Shown in pieces: positions 1-9,990 of a stretch of DNA of 64,000 nucleotides. Source of the stretch: Plotosus lineatus. Lineage: Eukaryota > Chordata > Actinopteri > Siluriformes > Plotosidae. The stretch is taken from contig CM045733.1 of the NCBI GenBank assembly GCA_024760905.1, positions 24,887,501 through 24,951,500 on the forward strand, in the 5' to 3' direction. Every line of letters begins with the position of its first letter. Position 1 is the first letter of the stretch. Both the position numbers and the translations under genes were made by a program. Below the pieces are notes generated by a model, which saw only the letters and a list, made by a program, of their open reading frames with translations, made no database searches and was not told the origin of the DNA.

Positions 1-903
1 AAAGAAAAGACAACACAAAGCTTAAAAAAAAATAAAAATTAAAGGGGATCCCATCCGTCTAAAGAAAGAAGATAATTAACACCTCTGCAGTTACCATGCC
101 AACCTGCCAGTAGGAATGTTTCGTGACATAATTAGCCCGGGTCTGAGCCACAGTAATTACTGAGCACACGGTTCATCTGCTCGCCATACGCTGTAGCACG
201 CACACACAGCAGGCATCTGCATATTCTGTGGAACGATATGAGAAGAAACTTTGTAGGTTAAAAATCAAACTGTAATACTCAGTACTTAAACTGCATGACA
301 GCCGTTTGTCCTAGCCAGTCCATGCATATTTTATATGTAAAAGCATGTAATGGATTTGAGATTATATTGCTCTGCTTATTTCAGAATAAAAAGGCATCAA
401 TAGAAAATACATTATAATTCTTTGTAGACTTGAATCAAAATGAGAAAACTTTTACTGTTGCTATTTTTTTTAATTATTATTTACACTAAACAAGCTGAAC
501 ACTGGCATGAAAATAGATGCAAATGTGTAGATATGCATAAATGGCAAATATGCATATTTTACATATACTAGTGTATACTATATATAGATGCAATGCATCA
601 TACATGCCAAGTGTAATGTTGCAGCCAGTGAGCGACATATTCAGATTTACATGAACTCTGATTAATATCCACTTGAATTGCTGGTGTATTCTGTCCTTAG
701 GGTCAGCTGGCATTTTCACATCATAACAGATTCAGATAGTTGAGCATTTTTACTCTGTGACATTTTGTGTTCAGTTAGTGCCAAGTACTGTATAACCATG
801 AAAGAATAAGTAAAAAATAACAGGAACGTGGAATTTTCAACATAGCTTTATTGACATTATGGGACTATCCATAAATAAAATTAATGTGTGTTAAATCTTA
901 AAA

Positions 904-906
<3 letters not shown>
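1..906. other. No recognised gene or repeat
   Basis: AT-rich sequence with no convincing coding exon, SINE head or terminal inverted repeat that I can see. The short open frames here have no recognisable domain. Confidence 0.5.

Positions 907-980
<74 letters not shown>
907..980. repeat. (GA)n microsatellite
   Basis: About 37 uninterrupted GA units, immediately upstream of a SINE head. Confidence 0.97.
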
Positions 981-983
<3 letters not shown>

Positions 984-999
984 TCCTGTGGACTTGGGT

Positions 1000-1186
1000 G
1001 ACATGGTGGCATAGTGGTTAGCATTATGGTTACCATAGTGCAAGCATTAGTGGTTAGCATGTCTGCCTCACAACAAGAAGGTCCTGGATTCGAATCCTGG
1101 GATCAAAGGTTTCCTCTGGGTAATTTGGTTTCTTCCCACAGTCAAAAAACATTCACATTCAACCAATTGGCTTTTCCAAACTGCCC

Positions 1187-1237
<51 letters not shown>

Positions 1238-1242
1238 GTTGT
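1000..1242 (+). mobile_element. tRNA-derived SINE (L2-tail type, 'family 2'), 3' truncated
   Basis: The Pol III A-box-like stretch (atagtggttagc) and B-box-like stretch (ggattcgaatcctg) are both visible, followed by the usual teleost SINE body. The A-box region is partly duplicated, with two copies of agtggttagcat. The body runs into a (GT)n tract at 1191-1233 and stops at the start of a Tigger-like element. Confidence 0.8.
1191..1233. repeat. (GT)n microsatellite
   Basis: Uninterrupted GT repeat inside the 3' part of the SINE. The same position in related SINEs also carries CA/GT tracts. Confidence 0.95.
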
Positions 1243-1243
1243 A

Positions 1244-1950
1244 CAGACACTCCCCGACTTACGTTCATTCGTTTTGCGGTTTTTTTGTTTGTTTTTTTTC
1301 CCAAAAAAATGTCAATTTTTGAGTTTAGCGTGCTATTTGTAGAACGGGACGTACCTATGTAGTACGCTGACATAATGACGCAATGACGTAATGATGCTGT
1401 GTCCATTGTTTACAAACTACAGACTGAATGTGCCCCTAATTCTTCCCAGTTCCCTTGTGTTAAGACGTCGTCTCTGTGATCTTTGTGTTTACACTGTTTT
1501 GTGGACTTTTGTAACCCTAAGCAAATATGGTTGGTCAGAAGCGTAAGCCTACTACTATGGGTGCAAGTTTTCCGGCACATGCTGGAATTTCCAGTTTTCC
1601 CAAGACTGAATTAACTATCTGCTCGGATCGGCACAATCTAACATGCATACTCAGTTAAGCAAAGAGAGTTGTAAAATGAATGAAAACCCGAATCCAGAAA
1701 AGAAAGAGAACTCTCTGCTCTGCTGGTGATTCACATCAGTGCAGGCTGAGTACTAAACAAGTATTCAACGGCGCCCTTGCTCACTTGAAAGACCAGAAGT
1801 CCGGATAACCAGCGCTTTGTCTCAAGCACAAGCAAGTGAACTACTTTCGGTGGAGCGCCTCACATATTGTAAGCATTGATTGGCTGTTTTAAGCTTCCTG
1901 TAATGTGACTCGGCTCAGCTTCATGTAAAGTGACCATCCGACCATCGGGA
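1244..1950 (+). mobile_element. Tigger/pogo-like DNA transposon, 5' part
   Basis: It starts after a TA with cagacactccccgactta, the same terminus as the element at 38864-42429. The left arm aligns with that copy through to about 1950. A possible transposase start (MVGQKRKPTT) lies near 1528 but the frame soon closes. The segment near 1730-1860 matches the MITE seen complete at 18783-19019, so the left arm carries a captured MITE. No right terminus is visible nearby. Confidence 0.6.
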
Positions 1951-2391
1951 CCATTTACAAGCAGAAAGATCGATTCATAGAGAATGTTAAAGGCTATATT
2001 TGATACTGTATTTGATATTTGATGAGTGAATTTGATTAAAATGTATCTATTTGACTAGATACTATATATCAATTTGGTACATGTATCTATCACTATACCT
2101 ATAATCTACAAGTTCTTTTGCTGAAATTAGTTTAAAGTCTGAAATCATTACCTTTATCATGAGCTCTGTTTACCTTGCATGAGTCAACCTTCAGAAACAT
2201 TCCACTCATATTATTTACACACATGTACAGAAAACTGTTGCAATATGGAGGGGAAAGGTTTATTGATGATACTACCAGCTAAATGAGTCATAAAAATGTC
2301 AAAATTACCAATTCACTTGCAATGTCATGACTTAATATAATTTTTGTTGTTGTTAAAGCACTAATGTCAAGCCAGGATAGGTCACAAGCCA
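1951..2391. other. No recognised feature
   Basis: AT-rich. I see no gene or definable repeat end. Confidence 0.4.
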
Positions 2392-2725
2392 ATCATTCAT
2401 TAATTTTCTGAATTGCTTGATCCTAATTAGGGTCACAGAGAGGCTAGTGCCCATTTCAGCTGACTCTGGGCAAGGGCAGATAGTACACCCTGGACAGCTT
2501 GCCAGGCCATCTCAGGGCAGAAACACTCTCATGGCCATGCAACTACTCTTGTTGAAAGTCAGCAATGGTTCTTTTACATGCCTCTCAACATAGACAGTGA
2601 GAGACATGGCCGGCCTTTGATAACCCAGTTAGCTGCACTGGGGGAGACATTGACAACCTGTTGAGAGTGGAGCTTGAACCACCAGCCTACGGATCAGTGA
2701 TCCAGCACCTTACCACCAGGCCACA
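2392..2725 (-). mobile_element. Glu-SINE, tail type L
   Basis: On the minus strand it runs from a tRNA-like head (near 2725) through the shared body to a tail with cctaattaggatcaagc and a short (attc)n end near 2395. The tail is the one carried by the L2-type SINEs in this window. Confidence 0.85.
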
Positions 2726-3351
2726 ATAAAGCCTTTGTATCACCAAGATATTGTAATTAAAGATCCAAAATCATCATCTTGAAAAGCATGAAAATATTTC
2801 AGTTTTTGACCCTTGTTGTAACATCCACACCATGATGATACTAAATGTGCACTTAACATAATCAGGAATTGATTTGTGAGTGTAGATGACAGGAGGGGTG
2901 TGTTACTGTAAATTAATTCCTTTGCCATTTTAAATATATCTTATTGCAGGTCAGCTGTAATTCCTTTGCTCTTAAAAGATGGATCATCAGTTTGTGTAAA
3001 CTTAAAAATGAGCCAACGGAGCTGAAATAAATCAATAGCAATTTGGATTTGACTAGTGACTGACACCTGAGATTCAATAATCATGTAAAAATCAATACTT
3101 TTCCAGCTGGTCTGATGGCATCCATGCTGACTATGTTCAACCCAAGCTAGCAGGGTTTGGCATTGACAAATGTCATCAAATGCATCTGTTGATTTTAAAT
3201 TAGTAATTACAATTAAAAGGTATTTGAGGCTGATGAAAAGGTATTTGGTGAAGATGATCCAGGATAGCATGTAAATAAATTTCGGAATATCTTATCTGAA
3301 CTGGTTCACTCTACTATCTGCAGACAAAATATACTGTCGTATGTGTAATTT
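2726..3351. other. No recognised feature
   Basis: AT-rich. The minus-strand frame at 2941-3270 (109 codons) has no recognisable motif and is probably chance. Confidence 0.4.
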
Positions 3352-3578
3352 GGGGCAGCACAGTAGCACAGTTTTTGAATGTCCACTTCACAACAAGCAG
3401 GTCCTGAGTTTGAGTCCTGGGCAAGGCGAGGGTGTTTTTGGATGGAGTGTTCATGTTCTCCCTGTGCTTGCGTGGGCTTCTTCAAGGCGCTCCAGATTCC
3501 TCTAACAGAGCAAAGACATGCACATTACAATAATTGGCCGTTCCAAGTTGCCCTTAAGTGTGTTTAGGGTGTAACTTT
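3352..3578 (+). mobile_element. tRNA-derived SINE, family 2, 3' truncated
   Basis: The head ggggcagcacagtagcaca, the B-box-like gagtttgagtcctggg and the body gttcatgttctccctgtg are typical of the teleost SINE also seen at 1000, 19188, 57035 and 61110. The L2-like tail is missing. Confidence 0.75.
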
Positions 3579-3753
3579 GTCTTTGCCAGCCTTCCTGTAT
3601 TAGTATAGTAATACAGTACTGTAGTATGAAGCAGTTCAGCAGATAAATGAATATAAAAAGAATATACAGATCTATAAGTGGATGCAAATCATTCAGGATA
3701 AACAGTTGGTGTTATTTTTAATTTATATAATTATATTTAAATTATTAAACTAT

Positions 3754-4080
3754 GGCAGTGGTGGCCTGGTGGTAAATGTGCTGGATCACTGACCCTAAGG
3801 TTAGGGGTTCAAGCCCGACTCTCAACAGGTTGTCACTGTCCCCTCCAGTGCAGCTAACTGGGTTATCAAAGGCCGGCCATGTCTATCACTGTCTATAATA
3901 AAAACCATTGCTGACTTTTGACAAAAGAAGGCTTCATAGCCGCCAGCGTGTTTCTGCCATGCGAGAGCCTGGCGAGTCGACCAGGGTGTACTCTGCCCTT
4001 ACCCAGAGTCAGCTGGGATGGATGCCAGCCTCTCCGTAACCCTAATTAGACCCCAGCTCAGAAAAATGAACGATGAATGA
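3754..4080 (+). mobile_element. Glu-SINE, tail type L
   Basis: The head ggcagtggtggcctggtgg is followed by a B-box-like ggggttcaagcccga, the common body (cagctaactgggttatca) and, after the cagcgtgtttctgcc junction, the L tail with gtaaccctaattag. First of three adjacent Glu-SINEs with different tails. Confidence 0.88.
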
Positions 4081-4123
4081 TATTTAGAAAATGCATGCAT
4101 ATCACATTGTTTTATGACATGTT

Positions 4124-4516
4124 ACACCCAGAATTAATGTGGGCAGTGGTGGTCTAGTGGTATAGGGCGCTGGATCGCTGATCCAAAGGTTGGGGGTTCG
4201 AGTCCCATTCTTCACAAGGTTGTCACTGTCCCCCCCAGTGCAGCTAACTGGGTTATCAAAGGCTGGCCATGTCTCTCACTGTCTATGGTGAGAGGCATGT
4301 AAAAGAATCATTGCTGACTTTCGTAAAGAGTAGGCTGCAAAGTCGTCAGCGTGTTTCTGTCCCTTGCTAAAAAGGGTTGTGACAGGAAGGGCATCCGACG
4401 TAAAAACCTCTGCCAAATCAAACGTGCGAATCAGATATATTCGCTGTGGTGACTCCCGAGTAAAAAAAAAAAAGGGAAAAAAGCCAAAAGGAAGACAGAC
4501 ACCCAGAATTAATGTG
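4124..4516. repeat. 18-bp target-site duplication around a SINE
   Basis: acacccagaattaatgtg occurs at 4124-4141 and again at 4499-4516, flanking the R-tail SINE. This fixes the SINE ends and shows retroposition as a unit. Confidence 0.95.
4142..4498 (+). mobile_element. Glu-SINE, tail type R (RTE-derived)
   Basis: The tRNA-like head contains the D-arm-like tggtggtctagtggt, which resembles vertebrate tRNA-Glu, and the B box ggttcgagtcc. The body matches the L and X types up to gtcagcgtgtttctg. The tail then reads gacaggaagggcatccgacg (like the RTE LINE 5' UTR) and tcgctgtggtgactcccgag (like the RTE LINE 3' end). An 18-bp target duplication flanks it. Confidence 0.93.
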
Positions 4517-4532
4517 TAGTACATCTAATTAA

Positions 4533-4852
4533 GGGCAGTGGTTGTCTAGTGGATAGGGTGCAGGATCACTGATCCTAAGGTTGGGGGTTCAAGCCCCCAC
4601 AAGGTTGTCACTGTCTCTCCCCCCCCCAGTGCAGCGAACTGGGTTATCAAAGGCAGGCCATATCTCTCACTGTCCATGGTGAGAGGCATGTAAAAGAACC
4701 ATTGCTGGCTTTCGTAAAAAGAGTAGGCTGCAAAGCCGTCAGCGTGATTCTACGACCTGAAGAGGGATGGGCTCCACCAGGCCAAATCAGCCCAAGTCTC
4801 GCCATGAAGGCGCCCCAACGACATCCTCGGATGTTAAGGGATAAGTGAAGTG
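4533..4852 (+). mobile_element. Glu-SINE, tail type X (unidentified)
   Basis: Same head and body as its two upstream neighbours, with the same junction after gtcagcgtgattct. The remaining ~105 bp match neither the L nor the R tail nor any LINE in this window. A 12-bp target duplication (acatctaattaa, 4521-4532 and 4853-4864) shows that this tail moved together with the head. Confidence 0.88.
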
Positions 4853-4864
4853 ACATCTAATTAA

Positions 4865-6101
4865 CCATCTTTTATATTGACTTTTATGGACATGTGTGAG
4901 TGGAAACTCATAAAATGTTTTGGCTGCTGGATATCAGCTATAGCTGTTGTGTGATAAGAGAACTGTGATAATGCCTGAGGACTGTAAACCACTTACACTG
5001 GGTTAAAAAAAGTGAAAGGAAATCATAACATTGTTTCCTTATTTTTTGTCGATGAACTTTACTATGAAATTTTATTATAATTGTAAAACTCTGACTAAAA
5101 CCTCTTTTCTTTGTGATGATTCAGACTTGATAACAAATGACTCAGACATGGATTTAATCATTAATGAGTTGGTACTGGACTTGGACCTGAGTACAAATGA
5201 CTCACACCTAAATGTTGCTGGTGACTTGACACTTGACACAAACCCAAGCCTTTTGTTGTGCTAAAGCTTTACTAACAGCCCAACAGCTGTCAGGTCTACA
5301 GGTTCACAAAGTTAGACCCTTTCACACTTCGACACTATTTCTAATGCATTGTTGCTTGGAAGTCTAAAAGGGCACATTCTATTTCACCTAAAATGTGTGA
5401 GAAAACTGCTGTAAAATACTAAAAAGTCAAGGCAAATTGCCTTAGTCAATAATTAATGAAATGACCAAGAGGGATCTTATGTAGCCATTAGGTTGTATTT
5501 TCATTGCCAACACTACATGACTGAATCTAATGCAAGTTCAAACATGAGCAATGTAATTGACTTCTAAGAATTGCAAGTAGCTATCAGTGGCCTCCCGAAA
5601 AACAATGAAATGAGGGAGTAAATGCAATGTGAAGGTGTAGATGTATGCAAAACATCTGCAATGCTAGCCACATCATCAGGGAGCAAGAGTTCAGTCAAAA
5701 ACATCTGGGGTTGATGTCAGCCTAGAAAAATGCATGGTCAGTAAAATCATTGCGTCTACAATGTGTTGTTTACTGAAGGGTAGGTGACAAGTCAGCCAGG
5801 AACCCTGTGACAGGGCTGTGCGACTGGGATAGGTCATGATAGTACTGAGCACAAACATTTTACAATCCCTTTGATCCAAGTAAAAAAGTACCTGAAAGGA
5901 ATCCTATTCTGCTGCATGTAACATTCAGAGAGGAAAACTTTAAAAAATTAAAAAAAAAAAAAAATTCTGTGTTTACATTTGGAAATCTTTGAGGTCTTGC
6001 TCTTTCCTATCATTAGACTGCATTACTCTTATTTTGAAAGACAAAATGTACTGAAATAAAATATGAGGTTAGCTAACTAAATAATGCCTTTCAAAAAGAG
6101 T
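4865..6101. other. No recognised gene or repeat
   Basis: AT-rich. Around 5120-5240 short related phrases recur (gactcagacatgg, gacttggacctgag), perhaps a decayed minisatellite. There is an A-run at 5950-5964. Nothing else is recognised. Confidence 0.4.
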
Positions 6102-6245
6102 TGGCCATTGGGATGCTGTCACCGTGTTTCTGCCGTGCGATGACCTGGTGAGCTGTTCAGGGTGTACTCTGCCCTGAACAGCTGACTAAGATGGGCGCCA
6201 GGCTCCCCGCGACCCTAATTATGATTAAGCGGTTCAGAAACTGAA
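6102..6245 (+). mobile_element. SINE tail fragment, type L
   Basis: Only the 3' half is present, from ccgtgtttctgccgtgcgat to cctaattatgattaagcgg. It is 5' truncated. Confidence 0.75.
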
Positions 6246-6352
6246 TTAATTATAACTATATAATTGTTCAACAATTTTCCATCACAGTAATCTATATTTA
6301 TGGCACAGGCAGATGCCCTTTTCCAGAACCGCTTACATTTTTATTGCATCTG

Positions 6353-6585
6353 AGGCAGCCGTAGCCCAATGGTTAGAAAAGCGAGTCTAGCACTAAAAGG
6401 TCGCTGGTTCAATTCCCAAGGAAAAAAGACACAGAGGGATAAGTGAGCAGCACCTTCACTTCGTCCTAACCCCCTCCTGCAATGTGTGAGAGAGTGTGTT
6501 GGCTGTTTACATGTGTGCGTGCTCAATTTGGATGGGTTAAATGCATTAGCTAAATTTCCCTTACGGGATTAATACAGTATCTTAA
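6353..6585 (+). mobile_element. tRNA-derived SINE of a third type
   Basis: The A-box-like gtagcccaatggttag and B-box-like ctggttcaattccc are correctly spaced. A body follows, with the 3' end tgggttaaatgcattagc and ttacgggattaatacagta. The tail differs from the L, R and X types. Confidence 0.65.
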
Positions 6586-6599
6586 AATCCAAAAATAAA

Positions 6600-6725
6600 A
6601 TCACAACTAAGCACTTCAGGATTAAGGGTCTTGCTCATTGTCCCAACAGTAGCAGCTTAATGACACTGGGGCTTGAACCACTGACCATCTGATCAGTAAC
6701 CCAGAGCCTTACCGACTGGGCCACC
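6600..6725 (-). mobile_element. Mermaid-like tRNA-derived SINE fragment
   Basis: The minus strand reads atggtggcccagtcggtaag, a B-box-like tggttcaagcccc, then tgagcaagacccttaatcc. This is the layout of Mermaid SINEs known from catfish and other fish. I assign it from memory of the family, so the name is tentative. Confidence 0.55.
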
Positions 6726-7327
6726 ATAGAAAAAAGGTTTCTCAGTTTAATAATACGTATCTTCCACCTGATCCAGGTGTGGGTCGAGTGCACAACACAA
6801 CATTTCCAACATCCTAATTTCAGCCAGGGTAATTGTAGTGAGGTAAGAGAATCAGAGAGTGGCTCGAACATGGTAAAACTGACAAAATGGGATTTTCTTT
6901 TGTTTCAAGAGTATTAAATTGGAAACACAAGCTCTTTTGGCATGTTTCATACCTTCCTGTAACAGTTATGTAAAGCAGATGGAGCACAGGACTGTCTAAC
7001 AAACGTGCATAGCCTGAAACAACTGTTTTCATTTAGAAGTGGAAGCCCTGTAAAATAGAGTTAGTGGAAAGTTTGGGTCTCAGCAAGGAGGATGAAAGAA
7101 ATCCAAGAGGAGGGTGTCATGTGAAATGTGCAACACTCCAGCTGAATTGGCGGGTGTCCTGTAACACTACAGGGGCTCTGTCAGGTCATACGTGGCAGTA
7201 GGATGTGCTGAGTAGACTGGTGGAGTTTTGTAAGGTTCTCTCTATTAAAGCAACAACCAGACCTGCTTTCCAAGAACTTTAAGCCCCACTTATAAGGATG
7301 AGCATTTATCTTAGTGCCCATGAAGTG
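6726..7327. other. No recognised feature
   Basis: I see no convincing coding or repeat signal. Confidence 0.4.
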
Positions 7328-7465
7328 TTAAAGGGGACCTGTACCCAAAATTTATAGCATTCAAAAAATATCCACTATACTTTATTATTAACTTTTAAAC
7401 ATCGCGTGATGTTGGTGGTTTATTATAAGTCCACATTTCCTTTTCTTCTATATGACATTCCTTGC

Positions 7466-7832
7466 TCACGAAGGTTGAGCATGCAGACATGTTGGCTTCT
7501 TTTCACTGGGGTTAAAGGTCATTGTGACGTAAAATCGTTGACAGTCGTATAGCCAATTGCAGAATGTCAATATATTTTCCTCAAGCAATTCATGTTCTTT
7601 ACAACAATAGCTCTCCTGATCGGTTTTTTGACGCACACATTTTCCAAAAGAGCACCAAATATTTGCTGGTTGTTTGCTATGATTTTCCCGTGTTAAGAGC
7701 TTCTGTCGACTCTCCAATATCGTCCTCCGAGTCGTCACTTTCCTGGTCTGATTTCACTAAATGTGGATAGTCTTTCTTCAGTGGTTCATATAAATAACCT
7801 TCTAATCCTTCTACGAAATTGTCTTCGTCCAT
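7466..7832 (-). pseudogene. Degraded ORF with P2X7-intracellular-domain-like Cys motif
   Basis: From the ATG at 7832 the minus strand reads MDEDNFVEGLEGYLYEP and then an acidic serine-rich stretch. It hits a stop (after ALNTGKS), and in a shifted frame continues as NIWCSFGKCVRQKTDQESYC. The WC-x2-GxC...CC pattern resembles the zinc-binding C-terminal domain of P2X7 receptors, which is common in free-standing fish proteins linked to transposons. One frameshift or stop breaks it. I infer cargo of the TTAA transposon rather than a host gene. Confidence 0.4.
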
Positions 7833-8022
7833 GGTTTTAAAAAAAAACTACTATAATGTCTGTTTTTTTCCAAGTTTCCGTGAGCTTGTGTTGTATATGT
7901 CAGGTATATAGCCTTACGTTTACATTGCAATCTCGCAGTTCCGGTCGAGGCTTTGACAACGATATAATGTCATTTCAAATGCGCCGTTTTAAAACTCCTG
8001 TGCTCTGAAGCTTGACGTTAAT

Positions 8023-8368
8023 CTGTCTGTCTTCCTTTCGGCTTTTTCCCTTTTACTTGGGAGTCGCCACAGCGAATCATCTGATTCGCACGTTTGATTT
8101 GGCAGAGGTTTTTATGTCGGATGCCCTTCCTGTCACAACCCTTTATAGAAAGGGACAAAAACATGACTTTGCAGCTACTCTTTACGAAAGTCAGCAATGG
8201 TTCTTTTACATGCCTCTCACCATAGACAGTGAGAGACATGGCCCGCCTTTGATAACCCAGTTAGCTGCACTGGGGGGGACAGTGACAACCTTGTGAAGAA
8301 TGGAACTCGAACCCCCAACCTTTGGATCAGCAATCCAGCACCCTATACCACTAGACCACCACTGCCCC
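8023..8368 (-). mobile_element. Glu-SINE, tail type R
   Basis: On the minus strand it has the full head (ggggcagtggtggtctagtg), body and R tail ending aagccgaaaggaagacagac. It lies inside the TTAA transposon. The target duplication is not clear. Confidence 0.88.
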
Positions 8369-8578
8369 ACTTAAAGCTGGTTTGTGAGAGAATATAATAA
8401 AAGCCTTATAGGTGTACCTCACCCCTTCTTTCACCTGAGAGACACACCCCACTCCTTTAGCACACACACATTCTTACATGAGCACGCACAGACGTGTACA
8501 CATACACACCGCTCTCCTGAATACATGCATTTTTTTTGATCCTTTGGAAATTTGGCTGTTCATGTATTCCATCCAGAA

Positions 8579-8939
8579 GGGGAAGTGGTGGTCTAGTGGT
8601 ATAGGGTGCTGGATCGCTGATCCAAAGGTTGGGGGTTCGAGTCCCACTCTCCACAAGGTTGTCACTGTCCCCCCCCAGTGCGGCTAACTGGGTTATCAAA
8701 GGCGGGCCATGTCTCTCACTGTCTATGGTGAGAGGCATGTAAAAGAACCATTGCTGACTTTTGTAAAGAGTATCTGCAAAGTCGTCAGCGTGTTTCTGTG
8801 CCTTGCTAAAAAAAAAAAAAGGATTGTGACAGGAAGGGCATCCGACGTAAAAACCTCTGCTAAATCAAACATGCGAATCAGATGATTCGCTGTGGCAACT
8901 CCCAAGTAAAAGGGAAAAAGCTGAAAGGAAGACAGACAG
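8579..8939 (+). mobile_element. Glu-SINE, tail type R
   Basis: Complete head, B box ggttcgagtcccactc, body and R tail. An A-run expands the position before ggattgtgacaggaaggg. Confidence 0.88.
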
Positions 8940-9092
8940 GTGTATTGTCACTAGCTATACACAATACATCAAATTAGGTATATGAGCGCTTTTACTACAG
9001 CTACCCTTTAAGCAATGCTAATCATGTCGGAAGTGAGCAACATAACACCATTTAGGTGGTGAACCAGCACAAATGCTAAATGTAAATTTAGT

Positions 9093-9442
9093 CATTTCAT
9101 CATTCATTTTCTGTAACCGCTTCATCCTAATTAGGGTAGCGGGGAGGCTGGTGCCCATCCCAGCCAACTCAGGGCAAGGGCAGAGTACACCCTGGACAGC
9201 TCGCCAGGCCATCGCAGGGCGGAAACACGCTGACGGCTTTGCAGCCTACTCTTTACGAAAGTCAGCAATGGTTCTTTTACATGCCTCACACCATAGACAG
9301 TGAGAGACATGGCCGGCCTTTGATAACCCAGTTAGCTGCACTGGGGGGGGCAGTGACAACCTTGTGGAGAGTGGGACTCGAACCCCCAACCTTTGGATCA
9401 GCGATCCGGCACCTTATACCACTAGACCACCACTGCCCCTTT
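9093..9442 (-). mobile_element. Glu-SINE, tail type L
   Basis: Complete on the minus strand from head (9442) to L tail (9093). A 12-bp target duplication tgtaaatttagt at 9081-9092 and 9443-9454 proves the L tail is mobilised with the Glu-type head. Confidence 0.92.
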
Positions 9443-9454
9443 TGTAAATTTAGT

Positions 9455-9882
9455 AATATAGCAAACTTTAACAACCAAGACTTTTAAGCATTACTGAAGA
9501 TACCAATATCAAGATTAAAATTTACAGTATTTGGGTTCGCAAGAGTATTATATATTTGCTCTACCTTTATTGGTTGGTCAATAGTTTCAATACTAAGCAT
9601 TAAATTGCAGGCATCCAAAGTGTGCGAGCCCTTAGAAATGGAGGAAATGACCTAATTAACAGTTACTAAACATGGATGGATTATCGGGGAGCAGTTCTGA
9701 CAGGACCATGTGACATTAGGTTCCAACTATAATCCAAAGGGTTTAAGTTTGACCTGGAACTGACCCTCTTATGCACACAGCCTGACACACATAAACATAA
9801 TGGTACATACCGTAACAGCAATGCTGAATGATTCTAAATGTGAATTTCAGAAACACCATAAAATATATATCAATGCTATAAA
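9455..9882. other. No recognised feature
   Basis: No gene or repeat end seen. Confidence 0.4.
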
Positions 9883-9885
9883 TTT

Positions 9886-9990
9886 ATTCATTCTTTTTCT
9901 AAACTGTTCAGTCCTAATTAGGGTAAGGGGAGGCTAGTGCCATCTCATCCGTCTCTCGGCCAGGACAGGGTATACCTTGCAGAGCTCCTA
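9886..9990 (-). mobile_element. L2-type SINE tail fragment
   Basis: Contains the antisense tail tcctaattagggtaagggga and flanking body only. Confidence 0.65.

Larger units (their letters stand above)
7332..9007 (-). mobile_element. TTAA-flanked DNA transposon (Kolobok-like), interrupted by two SINEs
   Basis: TTAA lies at 7328-7331 and 9008-9011. The termini inside are inverted: aggggacctgtac on the left, and agggtagctgtag when the right end is read on the minus strand. TTAA targets plus an AGGG terminus fit the Kolobok superfamily better than piggyBac, but no transposase is present, so this is inference. The minus strand carries a degraded coding segment (7466-7832). Two R-tail SINEs (8023-8368 and 8579-8939) sit inside. 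Confidence 0.55.

Noticed and set aside
1068..1406. Open frame with poly-(TH) stretch
   Set aside because: It is an antisense reading of a (GT)n microsatellite and SINE; no protein signal.
4142..4230. tRNA-like sequence with A and B boxes considered as a tRNA gene
   Set aside because: No convincing acceptor stem or anticodon arm, and it always continues into the SINE body; it is a SINE head.
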